Assembly: GCF_003326675.1 (NCBI RefSeq)
Contig: NZ_JPWF01000006.1
Location: forward strand, 186,001 to 250,000
Length of the DNA stretch: 64,000 bases
Origin: Thalassospira profundimaris
Lineage (GTDB): Bacteria; Pseudomonadota; Alphaproteobacteria; Rhodospirillales; Thalassospiraceae
Direction of reading: 5' to 3'
The notes beneath the pieces are model-generated. The model was not told the DNA's origin. It did not search any database and worked only from the letters and a program-made list of their open reading frames with translations. Positions 29,615 through 38,763 of this stretch are shown piece by piece (positions within the stretch are counted from its first letter, which is position 1; each line of letters starts with the position of its first letter). Made by a program: the position numbers and the translations under genes.

Positions 29615-30412
29615 ATGAAAGGTCGTGTCTTGATCATTGCCGGGTCCGATTGTTCGGGCGGGGCGGGTATTCAGGCCGATATCAAGTCGGTAACCGCTCT
29701 TGGCGGCTATGCCGCAACGGCAATTACCGCGCTTACGGTGCAAAATACGACCGGAGTCTTCGACGTTCTGGGCATTGCACCGGAAATGATCGTCCATCAG
29801 GCCACTGTCACGATTGACGATATCGGGGCCGATGCGATCAAAACCGGTATGCTTCATTCCGTGCCGGTGATCGAAGCGGTGGCGGGATTTATCAAAGAAA
29901 AGGCAGCCGGAATTCCGGTGGTTGTTGACCCTGTGATGGTTTCGCAAAGCGGTTCGCCATTGCTTCAGGAAGATGCCGTTTCGGCCCTGATCGAAAAGAT
30001 GATCCCGCTTGCAACGGTTCTGACACCAAATATTCCCGAAGCCGAAGTACTGTCAGGCATGAAAATCACCAGCGAAAGTGATATGATTGCTGCGGCGCAC
30101 AAAATTGGCGAGCTCGGAGCCGAAGCTGTCCTGATCAAAGGTGGTCACGCCGAAGGGGACAAGATCGTCGATATTCTGTGGCGCCGGGACGGTGATGTAG
30201 AAGGTTTCGAAGGAACGCGCATTCCGTCTGAAAATAATCATGGTACGGGCTGCTCGCTTGCAAGTTCGATTGCAACCGGGCTGGCACAGGGCATGGGACT
30301 GAGTGATGCTGTTGCCCGCGCGCGGGCTTATGTCCGCGAAGCCATCCGAACCGCACCAAATTACGGCAAAGGAAACGGTCCGCTAAACCATGCGCATCCG
30401 GTGACCGGTTAA
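29615..30412 (+). CDS. thiD: Hydroxymethylpyrimidine/phosphomethylpyrimidine kinase ThiD
   Basis: This 265-residue ribokinase-family enzyme phosphorylates HMP and HMP-P in thiamine pyrimidine synthesis and salvage. Motifs are IAGSDCSGGAGIQADIKS near the N-terminus, DAIKTGMLHS near 70, VVDPVMVSQSG near 105 and the anion-hole NHGTGCSLASSIATGLAQG near 208. An AAAGGAAG ribosome-binding site fixes the start. It lies 62 bases after glmM on the same strand and may be co-transcribed. No TPP riboswitch is visible in that short gap. Confidence 0.95.
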   Translation: MKGRVLIIAGSDCSGGAGIQADIKSVTALGGYAATAITALTVQNTTGVFDVLGIAPEMIVHQATVTIDDIGADAIKTGMLHSVPVIEAVAGFIKEKAAGIPVVVDPVMVSQSGSPLLQEDAVSALIEKMIPLATVLTPNIPEAEVLSGMKITSESDMIAAAHKIGELGAEAVLIKGGHAEGDKIVDILWRRDGDVEGFEGTRIPSENNHGTGCSLASSIATGLAQGMGLSDAVARARAYVREAIRTAPNYGKGNGPLNHAHPVTG

Positions 30413-30462
30413 GCCACTTAACGGAATGTCACGGAGCGCCAAAAAGTTGGGACACTTGCGGT

Positions 30463-31005
30463 ATGCCGGGAACTTCGTTTTTTCATCAGGCACGTAACAA
30501 TGCCTGGTCCAATCATCGTTTGTATGGTGTCTGCCAAAATCTGACACCACACGAACTGACGTCCAAGCGAACAAGTTTTACACCCTCGATCCTCGAAGCC
30601 CTTAATCACACTCTGATCGTTGACTGGTACTATTTTGATGCCTTGACCGATGGCGGGCGGGGGCTGGATTGTTTGCGCAATGACATGCCGTTTGCCGATA
30701 TCGTCAGGCTGGCCGCCGCCCAGCGCGATACAGACCACAAACTGATGACATTCTGTGATCAGCATGGTGAAAAGGATGCGATGCGCGAAGTTGAACTTGA
30801 ACGTCAAAACAACGTCGTTACACGCGAAACCGTGGCCGATATCTTGTCGCACCTTTTCGTCTATCAAACCCATCACCGCGGGCAGGTACATGTGTTGTTG
30901 GGCAATACCACGCAATCGCCGCCGCCACTTGATGACTACCACCTTGAATATGATGCGCCTTTCCCCGGCTTTGATTTGATCGTGACCGGTGGCAAGGGGG
31001 CCTGA
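30463..31005 (+). CDS. DinB family (DUF664-like) metal-binding protein
   Basis: This 180-residue protein has the DinB four-helix fold: HQARNNAWSNHRLYGVCQNL at the start, LNHTLIVDWYYFDAL in the middle and VYQTHHRGQVHVLL near residue 135. The three His residues expected to coordinate a divalent metal are present. Family members include thiol-dependent enzymes (bacillithiol or mycothiol S-transferases) and damage-inducible proteins of unknown role, so the reaction cannot be named. It is followed nine bases later by a small secreted protein and may share its transcript. Confidence 0.85.
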   Translation: MPGTSFFHQARNNAWSNHRLYGVCQNLTPHELTSKRTSFTPSILEALNHTLIVDWYYFDALTDGGRGLDCLRNDMPFADIVRLAAAQRDTDHKLMTFCDQHGEKDAMREVELERQNNVVTRETVADILSHLFVYQTHHRGQVHVLLGNTTQSPPPLDDYHLEYDAPFPGFDLIVTGGKGA

Positions 31006-31014
31006 AGGATACAA

Positions 31015-31374
31015 ATGAATAAACGAATGCTGCGCCGTGCCCTGTTGGCGACCGGAATTGCTGTTCTTGCGGCGGTAAGCCTCGGTAACCCGGAACGCTC
31101 TATCGCCGATCTGATCTGGGCTGATGATGCCGCCCCATGGGAACAAGTAACTGCCGTTTACACGCCAGACATTACAAAACCCGGCAAGATCGAAATTTCC
31201 GAACCGGTCTTTGCCAATGTTGCGGCCTGCCGTGATCATGTACTGAAACTGGCGGCAGAGCGCGGCGATCCTGACCTGCAAAAGGGCCGGTTTGAATGCG
31301 CGGTTGGCTTCTATCCGGAAAAGTCAGGCGATAAAGGTCCGATTACCGGGGATTACCGGCTGGTTACAAATTAA
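31015..31374 (+). CDS. Small secreted protein of unknown function
   Basis: I do not recognise this 119-residue protein. It begins with a basic n-region and a hydrophobic segment (ALLATGIAVLAAVSLG, about residues 9-24) consistent with a signal peptide or anchor. The mature part has two Cys (VAACRDHVL and GRFECAVGF) that could form a disulfide. GAAGGATACAA before the ATG is a good ribosome-binding site. Its last bases overlap the 3' end of the convergent AEC carrier gene. The link to the DinB-like gene upstream (nine-base gap) suggests an operon. Confidence 0.75.
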   Translation: MNKRMLRRALLATGIAVLAAVSLGNPERSIADLIWADDAAPWEQVTAVYTPDITKPGKIEISEPVFANVAACRDHVLKLAAERGDPDLQKGRFECAVGFYPEKSGDKGPITGDYRLVTN

Positions 31375-32246
31375 AGCACGTACCAAAGAAGGGCCGGAAG
31401 CGATACCGCAGCGATAAAGCTTGAGCTGATGACAACGCCTGCGACTTCTTCCGGCTCGCGGTTGTAAAGCTGCGCAAACAGGTAGCAGAACACCGCAACC
31501 GGCATCGAACATTGCAAGATCACAACGCCGCGTTCGATGCCTGTAAGGCCCATAACTTCTGACAGGCCCAGACCAACCCCGAACCCCATACCAAGACGCA
31601 GGACACTAAGCGCAGTGCTGCGTGCAAGGCTGACCGGGCGCAGCTTGGCAAGAGATACGCCAAGGGTAAACAGCATCAACGGAATGGTCAGCTGTCCGAT
31701 CAGATTGGTGGTGTTGTAAAGCCATTCCGGAACGGCGGTGTCGGTCGCAAGAAAGATCGTGGCAACAAGGGTTGCGGGAATGATCGGCATCTTTGCCAAT
31801 GATCTGATCGAGAAGCTGCCAGATACAAAGGCAACCCCGATGGTCAGCTGAATAACGACATAGGCGGCAAAAAACGCGACCGAAAGCGCAAGACCTTCCT
31901 TGCCATAGGCCAGCATACAAAGCGGCAAGCCGACATTGCCGACATTGGGCCATGTCAGGGACTGCAAATAGGTTTGCGGTGCCAGTTTAAAGACCTTAAG
32001 GATCGGCCAACCGATCAGCACAAACAGAATATTGGCCACAAGTGCCGCTGTTCCCATCAAAATCAGGGTATCACCACCCAGCTCAACAGTCGCCAATGCC
32101 GCAAAGGTAAGACACGGCGTTGCGAAATAGGTGACGATTGATGTCACAAGATTGGTGTCAAAATGCTTGCCGGCGCGGGCCCAGAAATAGCCAAGTCCTG
32201 CGGTGATAAAAACCGGGGCCAAAATAGCAAAGATATCGGCAAACAT
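31371..32246 (-). CDS. AEC family transporter (auxin efflux carrier-like)
   Basis: This 291-residue integral membrane protein has about ten TM helices. It shows the AEC hallmarks: PVFITAGLGYFWARAG in the first helix, a NVGNVGLPL broken-helix motif near residue 105, and a second inverted half with LFTLGVSLAKL. Bacterial AEC proteins export or import organic acids such as malate and malonate, or amino acids; the substrate cannot be assigned. It ends in a convergent overlap with the small secreted protein gene. Confidence 0.88.
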   Translation of the reverse strand: MFADIFAILAPVFITAGLGYFWARAGKHFDTNLVTSIVTYFATPCLTFAALATVELGGDTLILMGTAALVANILFVLIGWPILKVFKLAPQTYLQSLTWPNVGNVGLPLCMLAYGKEGLALSVAFFAAYVVIQLTIGVAFVSGSFSIRSLAKMPIIPATLVATIFLATDTAVPEWLYNTTNLIGQLTIPLMLFTLGVSLAKLRPVSLARSTALSVLRLGMGFGVGLGLSEVMGLTGIERGVVILQCSMPVAVFCYLFAQLYNREPEEVAGVVISSSFIAAVSLPALLWYVL

Positions 32247-32464
32247 GGATTGTGCGTTCCCTGATAAGGTTCTTTTGGGGCGGATATGCGGGGTATGCCC
32301 TTGCTGAACCTGTCATGGTAGGCAGCGTTTCTGCAAGTAAATAATGGTAATACCACTTGGGTTTTTTGCCCTGCGGAATACGGGGTGTCTTTTTCCCGAT
32401 AACTTGCCATATTGGACCGCATTCCGGCATTCTTGCCAAAACGTGATTGCAGACAAGGCCCCCG

Positions 32465-33106
32465 ATGAATAGCCAATCCCACGACACCGTCAAACGTCAT
32501 CTGATTGATCCGGCTCCGCGTTTTCGGGATCGGCGTAATCCGTTGCCGGCAGTATTTCTGGATCGTGATGGCGTGATCAACGAAGAAGTCCATTACCTGT
32601 CACGGGTCGAGGACTTTCATCTGATCAAAGGTGTGGCAACGGCAATCCGCCGTTTGAACGAGGCGGGCATTCCGGTGATTGTTGTTACCAACCAATCGGC
32701 CGTGGCGCGCGGTTACATCACCGAAGACCAGCTTATGGATATTCATAAGGCAATGGTCGCCTTGCTGGCCCGGGAACAGGCATCGGTGCAGGGCGTTTTC
32801 TATTCGCCGTATCATGAAAAGGGCGAGGGCGAATATCGCCGCCAATCCACATGCCGCAAACCCGAACCGGGCATGTTACTCGCCGCGGCAGAAGAATTCG
32901 CAATTTCACTGCCAAAAAGTGTTTTGGTCGGGGATCGGGTCAATGATGTGCGCGCAGGCCACGCGGCGGGAACCCGCGCCATCATGGTCAGAACCGGACA
33001 CGGGGCCAAGGAAACCACCTTTGCCGAGGCATCAGAGGCCGATTTGATCACAGATGATCTTGCCGCGGCGGTCGATGAAATTCTTGCATCCATGATCACG
33101 CGATAA
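32465..33106 (+). CDS. HAD-IIIA phosphatase, GmhB/HisB-N-like
   Basis: This 213-residue phosphatase resembles D-glycero-D-manno-heptose 1,7-bisphosphate 7-phosphatase (GmhB). HAD motif I is VFLDRDGVINEE, motif II VVTNQSAVARG, and a KPEPGM loop precedes motif IV VLVGDRVNDVRAG. The zinc-binding loop of GmhB is largely lost: CPHH...CDC in E. coli corresponds to SPYH...STC here, keeping only the last Cys and one His. The in-frame ATG at 32465 has AAGG six bases upstream. An upstream TTG at 32447 is less likely. No LPS-heptose genes are adjacent, so the substrate is uncertain. Confidence 0.85.
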   Translation: MNSQSHDTVKRHLIDPAPRFRDRRNPLPAVFLDRDGVINEEVHYLSRVEDFHLIKGVATAIRRLNEAGIPVIVVTNQSAVARGYITEDQLMDIHKAMVALLAREQASVQGVFYSPYHEKGEGEYRRQSTCRKPEPGMLLAAAEEFAISLPKSVLVGDRVNDVRAGHAAGTRAIMVRTGHGAKETTFAEASEADLITDDLAAAVDEILASMITR

Positions 33107-33116
33107 AACGTGATCA
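33093..33116. repeat. Inverted repeat between convergent genes
   Basis: TGATCACG/CGTGATCA with an 8-base loop spans the stop codon of the HAD gene, between it and the convergent TPR gene. There is no T-run. It may act as a shared transcript end. Confidence 0.35.
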
Positions 33117-33129
33117 GGGGGCAAAATCC

Positions 33130-35202
33130 CTAACCCTTTTGAAGACAGAAATTCTGCCACATCTCGCGACAGGCTTCTTCAAACTCGCGGGCAACGGCGG
33201 GGGCGTGGAATGCTTTGCTGTTGCGGATGCGATCACGCATGTTTTCGCGGATGCTGGCAAGTGCGCTTAAATCCGAACTCAGCATGATCGCTTTGTCGAC
33301 ATAGCCCTTTTCGGTTTGCGCACAAAGGGCCTCAAGCCCGATATCGGTAAGCAACCCAAGGCCAAGCCGCGACCCCGGCAGATCATTGGCAAGGGATATG
33401 AACGGCACCCCGTGCCAAAGCATCTCGTAATAGTTTTCAAGCGATATGGACGGGAAGGGGGCAAGCCCGATATCGATCTGCGCGAAAAGCGATGCGCGGT
33501 CGTCCGTGGCAATGCCACCTGCAAGATCAAGTCTGTCCCGATTGATCCCGGCTTGCCGGATGCGATCAAGGAATGTCTTGGCAGCATACGAATCTTCAAG
33601 AACATCATCCTGAATGACGATCCGGCTGTTTTTGACTTTGTTAAGCATCCGCGCAAAGCAATTCAGTGTCTGATCACTGATATTGGCAACCCGATCGATA
33701 CAGCCAAACCGGATGGTGCCATCCCCGAACGCAGCGGGAAGGGGGCTTACGGGGCGTGCATCTTCAAGCTGATCTGGCACAAACGGGCCAAGATCAAGTT
33801 TCTGCCCCCGTTCGGAAAACAGTTTGTTGCTGGCAAGCTCGCCTGCAAACACCTGCTTATGCCCGATCAGGTAATCGATCTGTGCAATGCCGGTGGTGAT
33901 TGTTGAAAGGCTGGCCTGAACCGGGGCCGCATAAAGGGCAAAGACCTCAATCGGTTGTGTCGGATGTACGCCGCACAGATCAATCAGGATATCGACCTTG
34001 TCCTTGCGGATGCGATCGGCAATCTGCATTGGGTCCTGGCCAAATACCTCGCGCCAGCCATCGGCCATCACTTGCCATGAACGGGTGACGTCATCGGGGC
34101 GCGGTGTCGCTGAATAAAGGAACAGTTCGACCTCGTGGCGGTTCAAATGACGCGCCAAAGGACGAAGAAGCTGATGGGCCGGGTGTTCACAGAAAAACGG
34201 TGACAGCCACCCGATCCGAAGCCGCTTGTCTGCCTGCCTTGTGTTGGCAAATTTCGGACGGGCGGCAATCGGCATATGATGCTTTGCCCAGTTCTTGGCG
34301 TCCTTGGCATGATCGGTGGCATCGGCCGATGCCAGCTTGGCCTTTGCCCGCAAAAGCAACGCATCGGCCGTGGCGTGATCCGGATGTTTTTTCAGAACGC
34401 TTTCAAGATTGTCGATGGTTTCGACCAGATCGCCGCATTTAAGGGTGATGTCGGCCAGAACCAGATCAATTTCGACCGTATCCTTGGTAAGCTGGCGGGC
34501 GGTTTTCAAAAGCGCAACCGCCTTGGCGTAATATCCCTGATGGGCAAGTGCCTGACCAAGGCCGCGCAAGCCCGGGACAAATTTCGCATTGATGCTAAGT
34601 GCACGCTGATAAAGGTTCTGCGCCTGCGTCGGATAACCAAGTCGCAAATATGTTCCGGCAACCCGGCAAATCAGATCGGGCGAAATGCCCGCTGCCTGTG
34701 CGGCATGTTCCAGCGATGTCAGGGCGGCTTCTTCCTGCCCAAGCGCATGAAGCGCATCGCCAAACAACAACAATCCTTCATAATGATCGGGCTTCAGGCC
34801 CAGCAACCGGCCCAAAAGATCAACAGTCTGCCCCAGATGCCCGCGTGGCATTTCAAGCCGGGCAAGATGATAAAGCGCGGTGGGGAAATCCCCGTGATAA
34901 CTGATCGCCTGTTTGAACTGATCAATCGCCTTCTCAATCTGACCTGATGTTTCAAGGGCGATGGCATAGTTGCATCGTGCGGCCGGATTGGCCCCAAAGC
35001 TTGAAAGGCAGCTTTCAAAAAGGTCAATTGCCTCGCCATGGCGGCCAAGACCGGTCAGAAGGGTGGCCAGTAAATGTTCGGCTTCCGCATTGTTCGGGGC
35101 GATATCAAGAACCTGGCGATAGATTTTCTCGGCTTCCTCGGGGCGGTTGCCCTCGTGCGCCGTCAGTCCGCGTCGCAACAATGTCTTGAGTTGGTCGGAC
35201 AT
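33130..35202 (-). CDS. TPR protein with GT41 (O-GlcNAc transferase/SPINDLY-like) domain
   Basis: This protein of about 690 residues has at least seven tetratricopeptide repeats (about 1-290) fused to a GT41-type region (about 325-690). Family landmarks are IGWLSPFFCEHPAHQLL with the conserved His340, VDILIDLCGVH, YAAPVQASLSTITTGIAQIDYLI, DIGLAPFP and YYEMLWHGVPFISLANDLPGSRLG. At the usual catalytic-lysine position (N-x-x-x-K-I in human OGT) the sequence reads CIDRVANISDQTL, so that Lys appears lost. I chose ATG 35202; an in-frame GTG at 35220 is possible. It stands alone with a leader containing a terminator hairpin. Likely role: glycosyltransfer to proteins, possibly flagellin or surface proteins, or a non-catalytic scaffold. 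Confidence 0.82.
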   Translation of the reverse strand: MSDQLKTLLRRGLTAHEGNRPEEAEKIYRQVLDIAPNNAEAEHLLATLLTGLGRHGEAIDLFESCLSSFGANPAARCNYAIALETSGQIEKAIDQFKQAISYHGDFPTALYHLARLEMPRGHLGQTVDLLGRLLGLKPDHYEGLLLFGDALHALGQEEAALTSLEHAAQAAGISPDLICRVAGTYLRLGYPTQAQNLYQRALSINAKFVPGLRGLGQALAHQGYYAKAVALLKTARQLTKDTVEIDLVLADITLKCGDLVETIDNLESVLKKHPDHATADALLLRAKAKLASADATDHAKDAKNWAKHHMPIAARPKFANTRQADKRLRIGWLSPFFCEHPAHQLLRPLARHLNRHEVELFLYSATPRPDDVTRSWQVMADGWREVFGQDPMQIADRIRKDKVDILIDLCGVHPTQPIEVFALYAAPVQASLSTITTGIAQIDYLIGHKQVFAGELASNKLFSERGQKLDLGPFVPDQLEDARPVSPLPAAFGDGTIRFGCIDRVANISDQTLNCFARMLNKVKNSRIVIQDDVLEDSYAAKTFLDRIRQAGINRDRLDLAGGIATDDRASLFAQIDIGLAPFPSISLENYYEMLWHGVPFISLANDLPGSRLGLGLLTDIGLEALCAQTEKGYVDKAIMLSSDLSALASIRENMRDRIRNSKAFHAPAVAREFEEACREMWQNFCLQKG

Positions 35203-35327
35203 GGGGGGCCGTTTCTCCACCGGGTGATCACGTTCTAGGCTTCATCATTGATCTCAGACATTAAAGGGTTCCGCTAAACCTTTAAAGTAGGCAGTTGAAA
35301 TAGATAGGGCTTGGATAGGAAAGCCGG

Positions 35328-35362
35328 AAAAAAAAGAACCCCGAACCGTTTCGGGTCCGGGG
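35328..35362 (-). terminator. Orphan intrinsic terminator or attenuator upstream of TPR-GT41 gene
   Basis: A CCCCG-A-ACC/GGT-C-CGGGG stem with a single mismatch is followed, reading the minus strand, by TTCTTTTTTTT. No minus-strand gene lies before it. It is about 125 bases upstream of the TPR-GT41 start, so it ends either a small RNA or a regulated leader. Confidence 0.7.
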
Positions 35363-35500
35363 TGAGAATGGGAGTGGGAGAATCGCCTGGCGGCGATAAT
35401 CATCCATTAAGATATGAATTGTTTAGATGAAGGTCGCCTATCCAAGGGGATAGTGCCTTTGGTATTTGGGGTAGGTATTTCAGGGCGATGGTCTGAAAAG

Positions 35501-35516
35501 TGTGAAGTTGTTCACA
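35501..35516. promoter_or_regulatory. CRP-type binding site (TGTGA-N6-TCACA)
   Basis: A perfect two-fold palindrome matching the E. coli CRP consensus core. It lies about 190 bases upstream of ilvD and about 300 upstream of the TPR-GT41 start. An almost identical 17-mer occurs at 43772, differing only by a GT/TG swap in the spacer. Confidence 0.55.
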
Positions 35517-35703
35517 ATTGTCTGCCTGCGTGACGACCGACACGCTTTTTGCAGCCGTTCTTAACCCAAATGGGTAGTTATCGTATCAAATGAACACGCC
35601 AGATGAAATTTTCACGCAAAAAACTGTCAAAATGCGCGAATACTGTGCTAGAACGCGATAATATAAAGAAACGTACCCCGCGAAGATTTAGAGAGGTTCC
35701 TCC

Positions 35704-37557
35704 ATGCCGGAATATCGGTCCCGTACAACAACCCATGGCCGCAATATGGCCGGTGCGCGCGGCCTTTGGCGCGCCACTGGTATGACTGACGAAGATTTCG
35801 ACAAGCCGATCATCGCGGTCGTCAACAGCTTTACCCAGTTCGTGCCCGGTCACGTCCATCTCAAGGATCTCGGCCAGATGGTCGCCCGCGAGATCGAGGC
35901 CGCCGGTGGTGTTGCCAAGGAATTCAACACGATTGCTGTTGATGATGGCATCGCGATGGGTCATGACGGCATGCTTTATAGCTTGCCGTCCCGTGAAATC
36001 ATTGCCGATTCCGTCGAATACATGGTCAATGCCCATTGCGCCGATGCGATGGTTTGCATTTCCAACTGTGACAAGATCACCCCGGGCATGTTGATGGCTG
36101 CGATGCGCCTTAACATCCCGGCTGTGTTTGTGTCCGGTGGCCCGATGGAGGCAGGCAAGGTAATCCTGAACGGCGACGAACATCACCTCGATCTGGTCGA
36201 TGCGATGGTTCAGGCTGCCGATCCGAAAATTTCGGACGAACAGGTCAAAACCGTTGAACGTTCTGCGTGCCCGACATGTGGTTCTTGCTCTGGCATGTTC
36301 ACCGCCAACTCGATGAACTGTCTGGCCGAGGCCCTTGGTCTTGCGCTTCCGGGTAATGGTTCGGTGCTGGCAACCCATGCTGCGCGTAAGGAACTCTTCC
36401 TTGAAGCTGCACGCACATCGGTCAAGCTGGCACGTCGCTATTACGAAGAAGAAGATATCACCGCGACCCCGCGTGGTATTGCCACCTTCGAGGCATTTGA
36501 AAATGCCATGGCGCTTGATATCGCAATGGGCGGTTCGACCAACACGGTTCTGCATCTTCTGGCAATAGCCAAGGAAGCCGAGGTTGAATTCACCATGGCC
36601 GACATGGATCGTTTGTCGCGCAAGATCCCGTATCTTTCCAAGGTCGCGCCGAACCATCCGAAATTCCACATGGAAGATGTCCATCGTGCCGGTGGGATCA
36701 TGCGTATTCTGGGTGAACTGGATCGTGCCGGTTTGCTGCACACCGATGTTTCGACCGTGCATACCAAAACCATGGCAGATGCCCTTGCAAAATGGGACAT
36801 CAAACGCACCACCAACGAAGCTGTTCACAAGTTCTTCCGTGCAATGCCGGGCGGTGTTCCGACCCAGACCGCATTCTCGCAGGAACGTTATTGGGATGAT
36901 CTTGATCTTGACGAAAAAGAAGGCTGCGTACGTGACGTTGCACATGCCTATAGTCAGGATGGTGGTCTTGCGGTTCTGTTTGGCAACCTTGCGGTCAATG
37001 GCTGCATCGTTAAAACCGGTGGTGTGGATGAAAGCATCCTGAAATTCACCGGCCCGGCTGTGATCTGCGAAAGCCAGGACGAAGCCGTTGCCAAGGTTCT
37101 TGGTGGTGAAGTCAAGGAAGGTGACGTTGTCATCGTTCGTTACGAAGGACCAAAGGGCGGGCCGGGCATGCAGGAAATGCTCTATCCGACCAGCTATCTG
37201 AAATCGATGGGGCTGGGCAAGGCTTGTGCGCTGATCACCGATGGTCGTTTCTCGGGCGGGTCTTCGGGCCTGTCGATCGGTCACGTGTCACCGGAAGCTG
37301 CGGCTGGTGGTGATATCGGCCTGATCGAACCGGGCGATATGATCGAAATCGATATCCCGAACCGGACGATCAAGATTGCCGTTGATGACGCGACGCTTGC
37401 TGCCCGCCGTCAGGCGATGGAGGCCAAGGGCCCCGAAGCATGGCGCCCGGCCAAGCCGCGCAAACGTAAAGTCACAACCGCCCTTCGTGCCTATGCCGCC
37501 ATGGCAACCAGTGCCGATCAGGGTGCTGTACGTGATGTGACCCAGGTCGAATTCTGA
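35704..37557 (+). CDS. ilvD: Dihydroxy-acid dehydratase IlvD
   Basis: This 617-residue iron-sulfur dehydratase makes 2-keto acids for valine, isoleucine, leucine and pantothenate. It starts [21 protein letters not shown]; cluster cysteines are in [12 protein letters not shown] (near residue 122) and [19 protein letters not shown] (near 193). The C-terminal active-site segment is [24 protein letters not shown]. Its length matches the long [4Fe-4S] E. coli-type enzyme. GAGAGG just upstream gives the ribosome-binding site. It stands as a single gene closed by a strong terminator. No leader peptide with branched-chain codons was seen. Confidence 0.97.
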   Translation: MPEYRSRTTTHGRNMAGARGLWRATGMTDEDFDKPIIAVVNSFTQFVPGHVHLKDLGQMVAREIEAAGGVAKEFNTIAVDDGIAMGHDGMLYSLPSREIIADSVEYMVNAHCADAMVCISNCDKITPGMLMAAMRLNIPAVFVSGGPMEAGKVILNGDEHHLDLVDAMVQAADPKISDEQVKTVERSACPTCGSCSGMFTANSMNCLAEALGLALPGNGSVLATHAARKELFLEAARTSVKLARRYYEEEDITATPRGIATFEAFENAMALDIAMGGSTNTVLHLLAIAKEAEVEFTMADMDRLSRKIPYLSKVAPNHPKFHMEDVHRAGGIMRILGELDRAGLLHTDVSTVHTKTMADALAKWDIKRTTNEAVHKFFRAMPGGVPTQTAFSQERYWDDLDLDEKEGCVRDVAHAYSQDGGLAVLFGNLAVNGCIVKTGGVDESILKFTGPAVICESQDEAVAKVLGGEVKEGDVVIVRYEGPKGGPGMQEMLYPTSYLKSMGLGKACALITDGRFSGGSSGLSIGHVSPEAAAGGDIGLIEPGDMIEIDIPNRTIKIAVDDATLAARRQAMEAKGPEAWRPAKPRKRKVTTALRAYAAMATSADQGAVRDVTQVEF

Positions 37558-37583
37558 TCGATCCGGCATACGCCAAAGACATG

Positions 37584-37613
37584 AAAAAGGGCACCTTTCG
37601 GTGCCCTTTTTTT
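37584..37613 (+). terminator. Bidirectional terminator, ilvD / ald
   Basis: A 12-bp stem AAAAAGGGCACC/GGTGCCCTTTTT with loop TTTC and a seven-T tail lies between the convergent ilvD and alanine dehydrogenase genes. It works on both strands. Confidence 0.9.
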
Positions 37614-37647
37614 GTTTTGGTGCTTTGAGTGCTTTGGGCGCTGTTGA

Positions 37648-38763
37648 TCAGGCCAGCGCCTTTTCCAGCGACAAACTGTCATAGCCAAGGGCATCTGCGA
37701 CCGCCTGATAGGTGATCCGTCCGTTATGGACGTTCAGGCCCGCGGCCAGATGTGCGTCATCCGTGCACGCCTGTTTCCAACCCTTGTTGGCCAGTGCCAG
37801 GGCAAAGGGCAGGGTGGCATTGTTCAACGCAAAGGTCGATGTGCGTGCGACCGCACCGGGCATATTGGCAACACAGTAATGCACGACATCGTCCACGATA
37901 TAGGTCGGGTCTGCATGGGTGGTGGCTTTGGATGTTTCAAAACATCCGCCCTGATCAATCGCCACATCGACAATGACCGAACCCGGTTTCATCTTTGATA
38001 ATTGGTCCTTGCGGATCAGTTTCGGGGCGGCGGCACCGGGGATCAGAACTGCGCCAACAACCATGTCGGCTTCAAATACCACCGCCTCGGTATCATCAAT
38101 CGTCGCATACTGGGTTTTGATCCGCGGGCCAAATACATCATCAATATAGGTCAGCCGTTTGACGTTCTTATCAAGGATCGTGACATCCGCGCCCATCCCG
38201 GCAGCAATACGGGCGGCATTGGTGCCAACAACGCCACCGCCGATCACAACGACCTTGGCCGGGGCAACACCCGGAACACCGCCCAGCAACATGCCGCGCC
38301 CGCCATTGGCTTTTTGCAAGGCTGTTGCGCCGACTTGCGGGGCCATGCGTCCGGCAACTTCGGACATCGGCGCCAAAAGCGGCAGGCCGCCATTGCGATC
38401 TGTCACGGTTTCATAGGCAATCGCCGTTACACCGGATTTGATCAGGCCTTTGGTCTGTTCCGGGTCTGGTGCCAGATGAAGATAGGTAAACAGCAACTGT
38501 CCTTCACGCAGCTGTTCATATTCGACTTTTTGCGGCTCCTTGACCTTGATCACCATTTCGGCGGTGGCAAAGATCTCGGCCGCGGTGCCGACAATTTCTG
38601 CACCGGCTGCGACATAGTCCGCGTCGCTAAAGCCGATGCCGGCACCGGCCATGGTTTCAATTTTGACAGCATGGCCGTGGGTAGTGATTTCGCGGACTGA
38701 ACTGGGTGTCAGCCCGACACGGTACTCGTTGTTTTTGATTTCCTTTGGAACACCGATAAGCAT
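37648..38763 (-). CDS. ald: Alanine dehydrogenase
   Basis: This 371-residue NAD-dependent enzyme interconverts L-alanine and pyruvate plus ammonia. The start MLIGVPKEIKNNEYRVGLTP (ATG 38763) gives the standard family length and has GGGAG before it; upstream in-frame codons are not supported. Conserved parts are the catalytic Lys/His region KVKEPQKVEYEQLREGQLLFTYLHLA, the Rossmann loop VVIGGGVVGTNAARIAAGMGA near residue 170, and DQGGCFETSKATTHADPTY near 270. A divergent Lrp/AsnC gene 205 bases away is the likely regulator. Confidence 0.96.
   Translation of the reverse strand: MLIGVPKEIKNNEYRVGLTPSSVREITTHGHAVKIETMAGAGIGFSDADYVAAGAEIVGTAAEIFATAEMVIKVKEPQKVEYEQLREGQLLFTYLHLAPDPEQTKGLIKSGVTAIAYETVTDRNGGLPLLAPMSEVAGRMAPQVGATALQKANGGRGMLLGGVPGVAPAKVVVIGGGVVGTNAARIAAGMGADVTILDKNVKRLTYIDDVFGPRIKTQYATIDDTEAVVFEADMVVGAVLIPGAAAPKLIRKDQLSKMKPGSVIVDVAIDQGGCFETSKATTHADPTYIVDDVVHYCVANMPGAVARTSTFALNNATLPFALALANKGWKQACTDDAHLAAGLNVHNGRITYQAVADALGYDSLSLEKALA

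Larger units (their letters stand above)
35203..35703. other. Divergent intergenic region with orphan terminator and CRP-like site
   Basis: About 500 bases between the TPR-GT41 gene (-) and ilvD (+). It holds a minus-strand terminator (35328-35362) with no gene upstream of it. It also holds a perfect TGTGA-N6-TCACA palindrome (35501-35516), and a minus-strand TTGACA (complement of 35625-35630) followed at 16 bases by TTTCAT. A short transcript ending near 35328 is possible. No ORF is convincing. Confidence 0.6.

Noticed and set aside
35578-37284. Long open frame on the minus strand opposite ilvD (about 568 codons)
   Set aside because: It mirrors the codon pattern of ilvD, lacks a ribosome-binding site, and encodes no recognisable domain. 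IlvD on the plus strand has every family motif.
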